From assembly GCA_950295325.1 (NCBI GenBank), contig OX485804.1:9054001-9118000 (forward strand): a stretch of 64,000 nucleotides of DNA, in the 5' to 3' direction. The notes beneath the pieces are model-generated. The model was given only the letters and a program-made list of their open reading frames with translations, was not told where the DNA came from and made no database searches. The stretch's first letter is position 1. Every line of letters begins with the position of its first letter. The position numbers were made by a program, and so were the translations under genes. The DNA comes from Polytrichum commune (taxonomy: Eukaryota > Streptophyta > Polytrichopsida > Polytrichales > Polytrichaceae). This document shows positions 1 through 12,239 of the stretch, piece after piece.

Positions 1-549
1 GATGAAGGTTGCCTCAAGGGAATTAAATGATTCTTAATTGATAGAAAAATACACTACCCCTCACATTACATCTCATTAACTCGGAGTTGGGCTTTGGAGA
101 GGAGCAAGGAGAAAGAACCCGCACAAAGCTAGGATTCTACCATTACGAGCATCTAATACCTAACCACAAATCAAAGGCAATCGACTCAAAGATGATGAAC
201 CAAAAACATGCAAAGACATGCAAATCCACTCACATTTCTTAAAACAATTCACATTCCATGTTCACATTATACCTAAGTTCAGTATGCCATGTTGTGGGTA
301 AAGTTTCCTGACACCTATCATAAACGCCACGGTAACAAACTGGATGAAGGTTGCCTCAAGGGAATTAAATTATTCTTAATTGATAGAAAAATACACTACC
401 CCTCACATTACATCTCATTAACTCGGAGTTGGGCTTTGGAGAGGAGCAAGGAGAAAGAACCCGCACAAAGCTAGGATTCTACCATTACGAGCATCTAATA
501 CCTAACCACAAATCAAAGGCAATCGACTCAAAGATGATGAACCAAAAAC
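1..549. repeat. Direct duplication, 207 bp x2, 342-bp period
   Basis: Bases 1-207 recur at 343-549 with a single visible mismatch (g29 versus t371). The two copies are separated by 135 bp of unrelated sequence. The first copy starts at the window edge, so the array may extend further left. Short open frames cross it but match nothing I know. It lies downstream of the amidase gene on the opposite side of its stop codon. Near identity suggests a recent duplication or an assembly duplication. Confidence 0.9.
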
Positions 550-1742
550 TCCCCCACAACACATTTGCAAGGAACAAAATGAGCATAATTGGGATACCTA
601 CACAACCGCACATTCTAGAATCTCAAATCTTACACCTTCAACAATGGGGGGAAGAGGGGGGGGGGGGGCACAGAGATAATGTGTGGCCAAATCATATGTC
701 ATTTTTCACACACACACCATTGCTTGCCACAAGAATATGAACTCATGTATTTGTACCAATTTTTTCAATTTTATGTGATAATTGTTGCCAATACATGCAA
801 AAACATAAAGTACGAAATGAATAAACCTTTATTACATATACAATCCACTTTCACTTTCCAAAGAGAAAGTCCTTGATCATTTTCCATCTATAAACTATAA
901 TTCATTATGACATAACCCAAAAACACACATCATTGAAGCTAAGACAATAACATGCCATCTTATGATCAGATTAACCATAACTCGTCTTCAGTCCATTTGA
1001 CTTTTGATACCAAAATAACCCTCTGTCCACGTGCAAAGGAAGCTCTATTAGGTCAATTAGTTCCCTATATTCTACCCAAATAAGACCAAAATTTTGACAG
1101 TTTCTATAAACCTCGCCAATGTACCAAGTCATAGTACTAAGTCAAGTCAAGTCGCTACTTAGTCAAAAACTTTGTAGTCATAGATGGTCTTCCTCTTTTC
1201 TTAACCATCTCGATTAGTGTCCGAGGAATTATTTGGGCATAATCAATCAAGATCCTAGTGTTTCCAAGTCCAACTGGTTACATGTTGTGGTCTATCAGTT
1301 TTTCTTTATTAAGTTAAGGTATATTCCGTAGATTCCTCTAAAATGATCGATAATTTTCTTCAAGTCTTGAACTTCAACTGGTTAATTCTCAAACACAACC
1401 GGTTCATTTGTAAGTAGTGGTCGGTTCTCCCCATTCATCGATCTTGATAATCGTTGTGTCTGCAAAAGACACTGCACAATCAAACCCCAACTTCAATCAA
1501 AATCTCCAATTCTCCCACGGGGGTCGACTCTTCATTGGAATAAATAACAAGTGTGGGTCATTGTGAAATTAAACCCCATATGTACGAGAAGTTTATTAAA
1601 GAAAAACAAATGTATAGATATTAATTATGACACGATTAGCTAAAAATGAATGTATGTAGCTCAAGTACGTTATTTTTTGCTTGGAGATTTGGCACTCTTA
1701 GACGCCTAGGGGTTAGTAACTCCTTGTTTCGTTTTATCATGA
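550..1742. other. Intergenic region 3' of the amidase gene
   Basis: No coding region is supported here. It holds a G-run near 654-668 and one copy of the CAACCGGTT repeat family (listed separately). The amidase 3' UTR should run leftward from 1742. I did not identify a convincing polyadenylation signal. Confidence 0.6.
1229..1432 (+). repeat. CAACCGGTT-family interspersed repeat, copy a
   Basis: About 200 bp starting at TTTGGGCATAAT and ending at CGGTTCTCCCC, with an internal CCAACTGGTTACATGTTG block and an AACTTCAACTGGTTA block. Recognisable copies lie at 20551-20740 (same strand), 40612-40820 (opposite strand) and 19671-19756 (opposite strand, partial). The shared ends suggest a short non-autonomous element. 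No target duplication was found, so the class is unknown. Confidence 0.75.
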
Positions 1743-4700
1743 TTAACCCACCACATCTCCTGGGCTTAAATCATTAACCGGCGGCCTTTGAAGATGGTGA
1801 TCAGTTACAGACTGGTATGCCATCGCCAAAGCTAAAACCTGCAATACAAGATTTTACAAAAATTAATTGTACCACAATTTGAGGCAACATCGGCATATGC
1901 TCTTCCAACAATAGCAATTTTGCAACACCAAATGTCATTGGAATCCATTCATTTCTGTGCAGTGATAAATAATAACTAAAACGGGCTTGTTTGGCATAAC
2001 ATTTCACAACAATTCAAAAGGTCGAGGGATTTATATACAATAGAGGACGTGTTGGTTGGTGGTGAGGCTATCGCCCCATCATTCCTCACATGTTCTTGCC
2101 TAAGAAACCAAAAAAATTCAAAGAAAAAGAGCAACATGCCGAAGATTCTTCCCCAAATCAAACATGTAACATGAGAAATAGGAAACAAATGTGGAAAGAT
2201 AAGGGGATTATAAGTGAAAAAGGTGGTGGGCTTATGAGCATGGGCATACATGCATGTGGCAGGTGCACATGGGCATGGTGCCAAAGTGGCAGGCATGGCA
2301 TGGTGACAGGTCATGGGGAGTTTATGAGCATGGGCATGGACATGGGGGACATGGACATGAGCATGAGCATAGGCATGGGGGGGGCTACCTGGAAAGGTCG
2401 AGAGCTTAGAAGAGGGAAGAGAACTGACAGGGAGATAGACGGGGTTGCTACCTCGTTATTTTTAAATCTGCATTTATTCATGTTCAAGCACCCCATGTCC
2501 ATGGGCATATGACAAGCGCACACGGGCATGAGAATATGGGCATGGGGGTATATGATTGCATGCACATATGGGGTTGGGTTGACCTGGGAAATTAATTCAT
2601 ATGCACAGGTGCAACGGGCCAAGACAGCACAGGTCCAAGCTAGTAACCTTCCTATGTAGGAATTTTATAAGTACATACCGTTGCATCTTGATATGGAGCC
2701 GCATAAATGCCAGTTGTTATAGTTGTCCGACGCCGAGTACCCCCAGGGGGAGGGTTTTCAATTTCCTTTAGACCTGTTGGGATCACCATGACTGGCATGC
2801 CTACGATATTACCCAAGCACACTTTCTCCCAATCTGTTGCATTTCCAATGAAAGCATCCACTTTCTGGCTCTCAAATATATCTGAAATTTCACGAACTAC
2901 TTTTCCACGTGCTCTTTGCGCCTGCACAAGCGAGAAAATTACAAAGGATATGTTAGTCTAGGATGTAATGGGTTCTGCATATGCTTCCCAGGTGTTAAAT
3001 TGTCGAGATCAGAATGCCAATACCCAAACATGACCATGTTGAAATTTTGTCTATGAGGTGAGAAATCACTGATAATTTTAATTCACGGTACTCTTACCAC
3101 CTAATGGCTGGAATGTAGGCACATACTACACATCTCATGTTGAGTTCAAAATTGTGTAGAAATTACTTGCATACTAAACTTCATATACGAGACTATCTTG
3201 GATACACTACAGCAGTATTTGTCTATGCTAGAGACACTCTAGGTAATAAGTAGGTTCAGCGAAGAGTGATTCAAATTTTCAGTGCCATGTGTCATCATTT
3301 TTCTCACTCTCTACATGTGTCACTATAAAACATTAGCATTGCGGCGCCAAAATGCTGAACTATCCTGCTTATCACTTATAGGTAGACAATCCCACTTGCT
3401 ACCAGAAATTACACACCCTAAGTAGGAGCTGTTTAAGGCTGACGGTCCATGACCTCCAATTTACAAACTCAGATAGCTCTCTATCTGTGAAGTCCTCACA
3501 GCACATCATGCGTTTAATGGCTCCTGGCAAACTAAAGGAAGGCCCAGACATATTTTCATCTTGGATCTAGTACATGCCACCTTCTGTATGGTGCAGAACT
3601 TTTATACCAATGACTAATATAATTTTGATCTTACCTGCACATAATCCACAGCTGGAATGAGTCGAGCGCGCCGAAGTTCAATTGGCCATGCAGTTTGATC
3701 TTCGTATACATGATCTAAACGTGCTCTTTGCCAGTGATCAAAGTGTGCAAGTGTGTCCACGTCCATTGTGACATTCAGGATGAATTGTACTGAAGTCACA
3801 GAGTACTTCAATTCCATGGGTACCATCTTCACCCCTTTTTCAGAGAGCACCTTGACCATCTTCACATGTCCACACATAAGTTGCTTAGAATGAAGCTTTC
3901 TCAAATCTGCCAAAAAGGAATCAACGTATATAACAACTTTGGTGACTGGAATGCAGAGCTACGTATACCCAAAATCAACAGCGAGTCTAAAACCAACACT
4001 ATGTACAGTGGTTATAGATCTGTGGTACATAGTGTTGGCTTTAGGTTGTGTGTTGGTTTAAGTATGCCTACCTTAGGAGATGGTAGCTTTTCAGAACATA
4101 ATCAGCAGTAGAACTCACCCCCATATCTGCATCTGATAGGTAGCCCACAGTGAGCTTTGTGACATCTATTGAAAATGGATTTGGCAGATGGACATCTTTT
4201 GATGACCAGTCATTTGAATCCTTGCCCCTGATAGTATCCAATATGATGGCACAGTCTGCTGCGGAACGACAGAACGTACCAAGTTTATCCTGCCATTTAA
4301 ATACCATCCCCTTGTCATGCATAAGAAACATACCACACAAAATCTCCATTAGACTGCATCTCAGTTTTAAACCCCTAAACACTCTTGTAGCATGATTTGG
4401 GCCTCTCATTCATACGGTATTTTGAAATTGCACAACATGAATTACGTTGAGAGGTGATTGTCTGCTAGATAGTGTCTTGGAAGGTTACACTTCTCCACAC
4501 CCACCCAATGTAACTTGGAAGGAATTTGATGATGACGATTTCATATCATCCAGTACAAATAGTGTGAAAATGCTAGAAGCGTTTAAGGGTTGACCTCAAA
4601 CAGGTCCATATCTCTTGAATTGATGGTTCGGTTGGATTGTGTATTTTTGAGAGGCACAGGAACACTTACTATGCTCTCAGACCAACTCATAACCCAAGAT

Positions 4701-7700
4701 CTTCCCACAATTCCAAAAGAAGGACGCAATGCAGTTACACCACACCGAGCAGCTGGATATGTAATAGACCCTGCTGTCTCTGACCCTAATGCAAATGGAA
4801 CATTGCCTGCAGGAGAAAAATCAGTTTAATTGGGGTTTTTAAGTTGCTGATGTGCTGTGCTGTGCTGTGCTGTGCTGATGACCTCATGCCAAAACAATGA
4901 TCACATACTCAGCCTACATTATTGTCACTGATAATCTAACATATGGCCAACACCTCTTTTGCAACGTGAATGGAAGGTCACCCTAATCCAAGCTCCTTTT
5001 ATCTTTTTATTTACTTAACTAAATATTATACTCTAGACACCTTTTCTGCAACACGCCACCTACCCTAAATTTTCAAAACAATTGCAAACAGTCACAAACA
5101 ATCTCTAGCCTATGCAGTTTACGACTCCCAAAGACCTTAAATCACTATTAAAATGGAGTTATCAAGTACCTGCAGATGTACTAGCACCTGACCCAGCAGA
5201 TGACCCAGTAGAACCTTCTGCAATGTTCCATGGATTCTTTGTTCGGCCTCCAAACCAGATATCATCCCAAGCCAATGCTCCTGCTGAAAGCTTAGCTATC
5301 AAGACAGCCCCTGCTGCTTTCAATCTGATACATTTACATAGACATTAACAGAATTTTAGATGGGAGGATGTATGCAAATTTATATATAGATATATTCAAA
5401 CAACCCACGCCAAATTTCCAGATCAGTTGTATATGTACAATGAACTGGGACCATTATAGACAGTCCTATATGGTAGACATGTCTTATTCAAACACCTCCT
5501 TTTTGGTGCAAAACGGTTTAACATTCTCCTAAAAGGAACACCTTTAATATTATTCTGATAATTAATACAACAGCTCATTGGTTGCAAGAGCCAAAAAGTC
5601 AATGCTCAACACCTGCTCAACACTAACCACTTTACACACCTATATAACCACTTAAAAAGAACACATTTACGCTCTTTGAAAATTTGTCACAAATTGAGGT
5701 TTAGTCAACTTCATCAATCTCATTTTTATTGGCAATGATCAACTAGATTTTTGTCTTGGATTTATTGCACAACAGAAAAGGCCAAGCCTCCTGGAAGTGA
5801 CCATAATAGGCTTGTCTACCTTAAACAACCAGAGCATGATTAGTTGCCAATATGTGTATCAATCATTTCCAAATTGGTATGATCCCAATATAGGTCATTG
5901 TAGTAGTATAGTGCTAAGGTCCAGCCATAAGAGCAGCAAGAAATTTCAAACACTCTTCAGCAATGAAGAGGAGGCTTGCATTGACATTTTTGTACAACAA
6001 TCAAGAAACTGCAAAATTACGAGAAATGGGACTTTGTATTTTTAACAAGAACTCTCTTACTTTTGATACACCCCAGCTTCCTCGTCAATGACTTGGTCCT
6101 TGAAGGATTTTGAACCCCAGGTAGTTTTGTATCCAGGGACCGCAATGATGTCCTTTAATCCATATGGTATACCATGCAATGGTCCTGCAGCAACAGTTTA
6201 GAATTATGACAAGGTAGCCTTTCCATGTATATAATTAGAAAACTCAAGAAATGTAATTTCTTAGTTAAATAAGTTTGTAGTTGACAAAATACTTAGTAAA
6301 ATAAAATAAAACCAAAGGGTATTGGGACTTTATTTGAAAGAATGGACTGCTTGTTTTCAACCATCTTCGTCCATTAAAACCATAGAGTTCATGAGATAAT
6401 GATCCACAATTATGACTCTGTTTCTCCAGGCTATGATCTGAAACCATCACTGTAAAGAATGTACTTTATAGGTAGATGAAGTGAATCAATTTTGTTGTTT
6501 ACCTACTAAATCCTCAAGTGCTAAATTGTGCTGGCCAGTTTAGATACTGGATCCCATGTGGTAAAGGTAAAAAAAAATACCTAAGTACTTTCCTTTTGCA
6601 AGTAATGCATCAGCAGCAAGGGCCTGCTCATGGGCCAATTCCTCAGTGTAAGTCACCACTGCTTGCAACACGTTATCAACCCTAAAAAATGAAGTTGATA
6701 AGAAACTTAGAACCGATTAAAGTGGATCAGACCTCCTCCAAAGCAAACTATGTCCTTTCAGTAACAAAATTGGACCTACATTGATTCAAAGCGGCACACT
6801 GGTAAAATGAAAATCTTTGAACACCAAATAAGGGTATTTCTTTGCTTAGCCTCATAAGTTCTTTGGGAGCCTCAATTACATGCAAAGCAAGACAATAAGT
6901 GCATTATGCATTGTAGATATATAATTAGAAAACAACAAATAAGGAATATAATCCACCCAAAGCTGCATTTTTTTTTCCAAAAGCTTGTACTTTCCCTTCT
7001 TCCATTCCCCTCGCGAGATGTTTGCACAAGTAAATTCCAAATGTGTGCTCAAGTGAAGGAAGTATAATCTGTACCTCTTCAGCCGTTCAGTGTACAGCTT
7101 CACAAGCTCTAAGGAGGTTACTTGCTTGGACCTTATCAATGCACCAAGTTGCAAAACCTGTATAGAGAAAACCTGACTATCAGACAAACTCTCCAAGAGA
7201 GAGCGATTCCTGTAATCAGATTTTTTTCAAATTACCTGATGGTGCCTGTCACAACAGGCAACTTTGTTCTCCATCTTCCAGAAGTCAAGTAGGTTGTACT
7301 AATTTCTACCAGAATCTTTTCGAATTAGAAAATATTGACAAATCTTTTTTAACTAGAACAAATTGACAAATTAACAAATAAGTGGGATTGACACATATTT
7401 TAGAAGTAGAAAATGTATCTTACAGTCATAAATGCAAGATCTTCATCACTCTGTGGACGCATCACATTCTCAAGAACTGGGTACTGAAATTGCTCATCAG
7501 GTTTGCAGAAATGCTTGGTGTTGAGACTTGGATCAAATGTGAGCACCATGTGATTGTATAACCCTCCATCAGGGTAGGCAACCAAGTCCCTGTTTGCTTG
7601 AAACCCTGGGATATTGATGTTTACTACCCCGTTTGCCATTTCTTCTCGCTGCAGTGAAGGGAGATAATGCATCATTCTCAGGTGATCAAATATCAAAATT

Positions 7701-9894
7701 AAACATCACATTTACGCTCTGACTGGAAGCCAACAGAATCCCAAACAATGACCTCACAGCTGTGATATGGATCCAGTTAGAGTGACCTTGTATTTCTTGG
7801 GAGGAGCCCATGTAGTTGCAAACCTAAAATTCTCAGAAGAACTGCTCCTAAACTCTCCAACCAAAATACCCCTAACCATTGCAAGAGCTCAATTGATAAA
7901 ATGGTCTGATTGTTGGTTACCTCTGTCGCATTAAATATATCAGCATCAGTAAGTTTGGTTGCTGAAAGAACTGCGGATGCATTGTTTGAGACATCAGATG
8001 GACGCATGGTTAAAGGATCTATACTGCCCAGCACGTTGTTTACAATGTGCACGACACCATTTCCAGCTTTGAGGTCTGCACTCACAACTCTTGCATTCCC
8101 AATATACACATGACCATTCTTCTTGCGCACCTGCAATGCAAGAAGCACTTGATGCTTTAATGGCATGAAAGTACATACTGTGCAAAACATTGAAACATTT
8201 AAATTGTATTAGAGTTATCCTTTAATTCAAACAGAGTTTTGGTCCAGAGTTGGTGTTTTGCATACAATACTTTTCATGTTCAGTAAGTTTTGGTGCATGC
8301 TTGGAGTCGGTGTGGAGGTCTGAACGAGGAACATTCTATAGGATAACTCTATTGCGCTGTCTTTCAGCCATCAATTCAGGAGCATTTTGTAACTAAATGA
8401 GGTAATACAAGGAAAGAAAACCTGCTGAACAGAGTCGCCAGCAAATTGGAGCAGCTCTCCATCAAAGAAGTCTTTGGCTTGAATCACTCCCTCCACCACT
8501 GCACCAAAAAAAAACCCTAAGATAAAGCAAACAAATATATGTCACAAGTAATTTTGTGACATCTGACTACTACCGTTAACCCCAGAATAATGTAGTGGTC
8601 AAGGCAAGCTTTTGCTGACATGTCCATTCCTGATTGGATTCAAAGATGCATATTATTAACCATAAGTTGATGACCATGCCATAGCATAACTATTACTACG
8701 TCCGATAACGAACACGTGTCCTGCCATCGGTTGTATCAGGGCACCCAACACCTATTTCCATTGCGGCGAGCAAGAGAAGGATGTGCTTGTGACACAAACG
8801 CACACCAAAGCACATAAATCATACCTACGATTGGCAGCATTATGATTCGACCTCTAAACTTTTATCTAAAACATTGCAAGAAACGTTTACCAAAGTTTAG
8901 GAGGAGTTTCTGCAAGTTCGTAGAGGAGTAAAGATCTGCGAGGGAGGAGCACGGATAAGCGCTGTAAAATTTATGCACACATGTCAACTGAAGATTAACC
9001 AGAACATCCTGGACAGCCTTGTCACTCGGTGCGAAGATTGTATACTTTTTCTGCTTATTTCCAAGTAACGCATCCAGGTCTGCCTTCTTCATTCCTGCAC
9101 TCACATTAGACTGGCCCACACCAGGCTTCCAATCAGCTCATCCGCATACATATACTCTTCAACCCCTAATTTGCCATACTCTTCATCTTTGTAAGCATAA
9201 TTACTCCGCAACACAGGAAGGTGCCCTACTTGAATCAATTTAGAGCAACTCAGGACCACGAGGATTTCAAAGCAGGATCGATGTGTCCTCTAAATCCACA
9301 TGCCCCGTTAACACGTCTCTAGTTTAGATTCGAGTTTGCGGCTTTGATCCAGGCTGAAGTGTCTCTCATTTACGCCAACCTCGATCCCCAGTTGCGTCAT
9401 CAATTCCTGCCATCTTTTGCATGCAACTCCTCCCATGTTTGGTAAGTTTTTGGTGCATTTTTGGAGGTAGGAATGTGCAGGTTTGAATGAAGAACATTCT
9501 TCTATATCAGTTCATCAGTTCATGGAGAGTCAAGCTCATTTTGGCATGCCAATAGGTTGCTCTCCGTTCAGATGCAAGCACTAGCTTTGAGCAGGCACCA
9601 CAAGTGGACAGAAATTATTAATTTTGCATGCAAAACACCTGGCGATAAATTATTATATGGGAACATCGTTTCATCATATTCTGAAATACCCTGGAATCGT
9701 CTGCATGAGAGATCGGTGGGAGGCAAAGGTACCAAATCTTGGGTATGGAGCAGAATGTCGACCACTGTTGTTGTGGTTTGCTGGAAGCTCCATTTCTGCT
9801 GCTCCACCTCCACCTTGCCTGGAATCCACCCACCTCTTTCCGACGCAACAACTAGACCCAAGGAAACAACAAGGACGAGCACAGTGATGCTCAT
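1743..9894 (-). CDS. Secreted fasciclin (FAS1)-amidase fusion protein, predicted
   Basis: Minus-strand exons: 9894-9690, 9094-8891, 8498-8422, 8130-7921, 7648-7424, 7157-7075, 6681-6581, 6184-6061, 5324-5170, 4806-4670, 4289-4119, 3859-3635, 2921-2679, 1838-1743. They join in frame to 2256 nt, 751 aa. Residues 1-18 are a signal peptide (MSITVLVLVV start). A FAS1 domain spans roughly 45-215, with YTIFAPSDKA and NGVVHIVNNVL as its two conserved boxes. Residues 240-751 are an amidase-signature enzyme like Arabidopsis At5g07360: Lys379 in PYGLKDI, the Ser451-Ser452 pair in TGSSAGS, and nucleophile Ser475 in GSETAGS. The family hydrolyses C-N amide bonds; the substrate is unknown. Signal peptide plus FAS1 suggests a secreted or wall location (inference). 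The amidase exons are secure. The exon 1-2 junction is tentative. The FAS1-to-amidase junction (7921 to 7648) is phase 0 and in frame, but two separate genes remain possible. One donor, at 8421-8416, is the unusual GTTTTC. Confidence 0.8.
2225..2580. repeat. Intronic GCATGG-rich minisatellite
   Basis: The 840-bp last intron of the amidase gene (1839-2678) contains an irregular array of GGCATGG and GACATGG hexamer-like units. Both strands are open over part of it and encode Met-Ser-rich junk, which I treat as non-coding because the flanking amidase exons splice cleanly across it. Confidence 0.75.
4851..4875. repeat. TGTGC microsatellite, 5 units
   Basis: Five perfect TGTGC units lie inside the amidase intron between exons 5324-5170 and 4806-4670. 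Confidence 0.9.
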
Positions 9895-11284
9895 CGTCTC
9901 CAACTTTGAACTTCAATCTCTGCTTCGCGATTTGCGACGACCCAAACTGTCAAATCAAAGTATAAGGGACTACAAAACCACCCGAACTTCTTAAGATGCC
10001 ATACGTGGGTTTTGTGGGTCGTGGACAAGTTGTCGGTTTTGGTTTCACTCGACAAAATCACACAAGGAAGAGTAAATAGGGAGAGTAAATAAGTGTCAGA
10101 TTGAAATTTACGTGTCATAATTAGGTTCATTGATAGGTCATAATGATTTAGGAATGAGATTGGGACATCAAACATAGGTTAGGTTTTTTTACATGTGTCT
10201 TTTTGAAACTTATGAGATTAAGGAGTGGATTATGAGGGTCACTCAATATAGTATATATAATTGCGCATCTTTTCCTTACAGCCAACCATAGTACGTTCAG
10301 TACTCACAACTCAGGGCCACTTTATACACGGCCTGGGGCCGGCCGGAGCACCGGCCCGATTGAGGCCTCAATCGGGACGCACTTTATGAACTTATTTCCG
10401 GCCCAACCTTGTCGCATGTAAAGTGGTGAGGCCCGATTCTAGGGCCCGATGGTCTTGAGGGTTAAGTTTCATGGAACTTACTGTGGTCAATGCCCGGTGC
10501 TCTTGAGCATTAGTTACACGGCTTTTACTATGGGGGATGATCTCTATAGGCTTATGGTTAGGGGGTCAACCTTGGGTCCCATTAGACTATATTGAGCCCT
10601 TTGAATCTAATTCCGGTGTGAAAATGCTCATATAAATTCACCTACCATGTACAATGGAATAACCGATGTACCCGGTAACAAAAAAAAACCAGAGTTGCAA
10701 TGATACAATATTCATTATAGAGTAATCTATGTTTGTAGATATTAATTGGCTTTGTTCCGTTCGGGAACATGACAACATTGAGCATATATTTTCGTGTGGG
10801 TTACTGATTGTAAGTAGGCATTGCGCCAACATTGTTGTCGTGCTTTTTATTTTTCAAGCTACATAAATTTATAAAACCATATCAACCTTTCTAAAGCCTC
10901 AATTAACTTTCTCTTTATAGATAAGAGATTTTATTTAAAAAATAATAATTCTAACCATAGTATAAGTTTACATTATTGTTGGATCTAAGTGCGTGTAAAC
11001 TTTTGAGCATGGCTCCACTTGGAAACCATCTTTGGCTTATTTTTGGAATGTGTTTGTTATGGTTAAAATTGTGGAGTCACTACACTAAACATGATATTTA
11101 GTGTGAGATACTATAAATACGATCACTAGACTAAATATCACTAACCCTATGAAAGTAAGTAACATTAAATGTAAAATCAAACACTAAATATCATCCATGG
11201 TAATATGTGAAAGTTACATGCACAAATTTAGTGTTAGGAAGGATATGAAAAAAAATTAACAATGAGAAAAAGAGAAGGGACATG

Positions 11285-11832
11285 CCCGGGTACGCAATCC
11301 CATATTATACGTAGGGGGGCATCGTACTTAAAACGGCTTAGAGGACGGCTTTTGTAAAAATTATATCAAATTATATCAAATTAAAATGATCAAAAAGTTG
11401 GGTGAAGACCAAATTAAATAAAATGAGATGAAAAAAAAGTTGGGTAAAGACCAAATTAAATAAAATGAGATGAAAAAAAAATTGGGTTGCATATTTATTA
11501 AGCCTCCCATTAAAATTATAAGCCACGAATAGTTGCCTCCCATTAAAATTATAATTCATTCACAATGTTAAAATTTTATTCAAAAGTCCAAAAAGTTGGG
11601 TAGTTTGACCTATGGTACCTATATTAAAAAAATAATATAATTAGGTTTTTAATGCAATTATATGCTTCAAAATATATTCATTTCCTATATATAATTACAT
11701 TTTTGGATTCCTTGTTAGAAGGGCTACAAGGGTTTCCTACATTAAAACAAATTGTATCACTCAATATTGGACTAAAACGCATTATAAGTGATTATAATCA
11801 TGACCATATAATACGGGAGTTGCGTACCCGGG
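11285..11832. mobile_element. hAT-like MITE, 548 bp, with 8-bp target duplication
   Basis: The termini are CCCGGGTACGCAA at 11285 and its inverse TTGCGTACCCGGG ending at 11832. The inverted repeat continues imperfectly for about 26 bp (TATTATA region). The octamer GGGACATG flanks both sides exactly (11277-11284 and 11833-11840), the duplication length of hAT elements. Removing it restores the reading of the surrounding MITE family. It contains a tandem repeat of about 50 bp at 11386-11482. Confidence 0.88.
11386..11482. repeat. Tandem repeat, about 50 bp x2
   Basis: Two copies of a unit containing AAGTTGGGT, GACCAAATTAAATAAAATGA and GATGAAAAAAAA lie inside the hAT-like MITE. Confidence 0.85.
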
Positions 11833-12003
11833 GGGACATGGTAGTAGGGAAGGTGGTGGCGCATTTAGGGGAAGAGAAGAGAAGAGAAGAGAAGAGAAGG
11901 GGAAGGTGGAGGGGAGAGTAGTAAGGAGGAGAGGAAATGCTTTTACCCCTCCTATTGATTGACGGACAAGATTGGAACAATCCAACGGAGGAGCCCCATC
12001 CGG

Positions 12004-12057
12004 CCCTAGATGGGAGTTCGGGACGAGGAAAAGCTCGTCCCGAAATCTCATCTAGGG
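12004..12057. repeat. Strong hairpin, 24-bp arms
   Basis: The left arm 12004-12027 and right arm 12034-12057 pair at 22 of 24 positions around a 6-base loop. It is a subterminal feature of the PIF-like element and not a terminator. Confidence 0.85.
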
Positions 12058-12239
12058 CCCGATGGTTTGGCGCCAAAATTGTGCCACCTAAGACGCCACA
12101 TGGGATAGGTGAGTGTTCGGGCCGGCCCCAAGTATAAAGCCCTTGGGCCCGATTTGATGAAATCGAGCGATCCTATTGGTTCAAATTTTGAGAGTTCCGG
12201 CCGGCCCTCAATCCGGCCCCAAGTATAAAGTGGCCCTCA

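Larger units (their letters stand above)
11083..11876. mobile_element. Tc1/mariner-like MITE (CACTAAATAT family), truncated, split by insertion
   Basis: It begins after a TA at 11081-11082 with CACTAAACATGATATTTAGTG and matches the copies at 18667 and 39605 through TATGAAAGTAAGTAACATTAAA and GGATATGAAAAAAA. The match stops at 11284 and resumes at 11841 (GTAGTAGGGAAGGTGGTGGC), because a 548-bp hAT-like MITE sits between. The far end is lost and replaced by a GAAGA-rich tract at about 11870-11900. Confidence 0.75.
10314..12236. mobile_element. PIF/Harbinger-like non-autonomous element, 1.9 kb
   Basis: The ends are inverted: GGGCCACTTTATAC at 10314 and GTATAAAGTGGCCC ending at 12236, both continued by GGCC-rich subterminal sequence. 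The flanks are TCA at 10311-10313 and 12237-12239, a 3-bp target duplication. GGGCC-type termini with a 3-bp duplication fit PIF/Harbinger. A near-perfect palindrome (CCCGATTGAGG arms) lies near 10356-10377. No transposase is present. The interior holds a Tc1/mariner-like MITE and, within it, a hAT-like MITE, which account for much of the length. Confidence 0.75.

Noticed and set aside
2236-2622. Met-Ser-Pro-rich open frames on both strands (MPMLMLMSMSPMSMPM type)
   Set aside because: They are translations of a GGCATGG minisatellite inside the last amidase intron; flanking exons splice across it.
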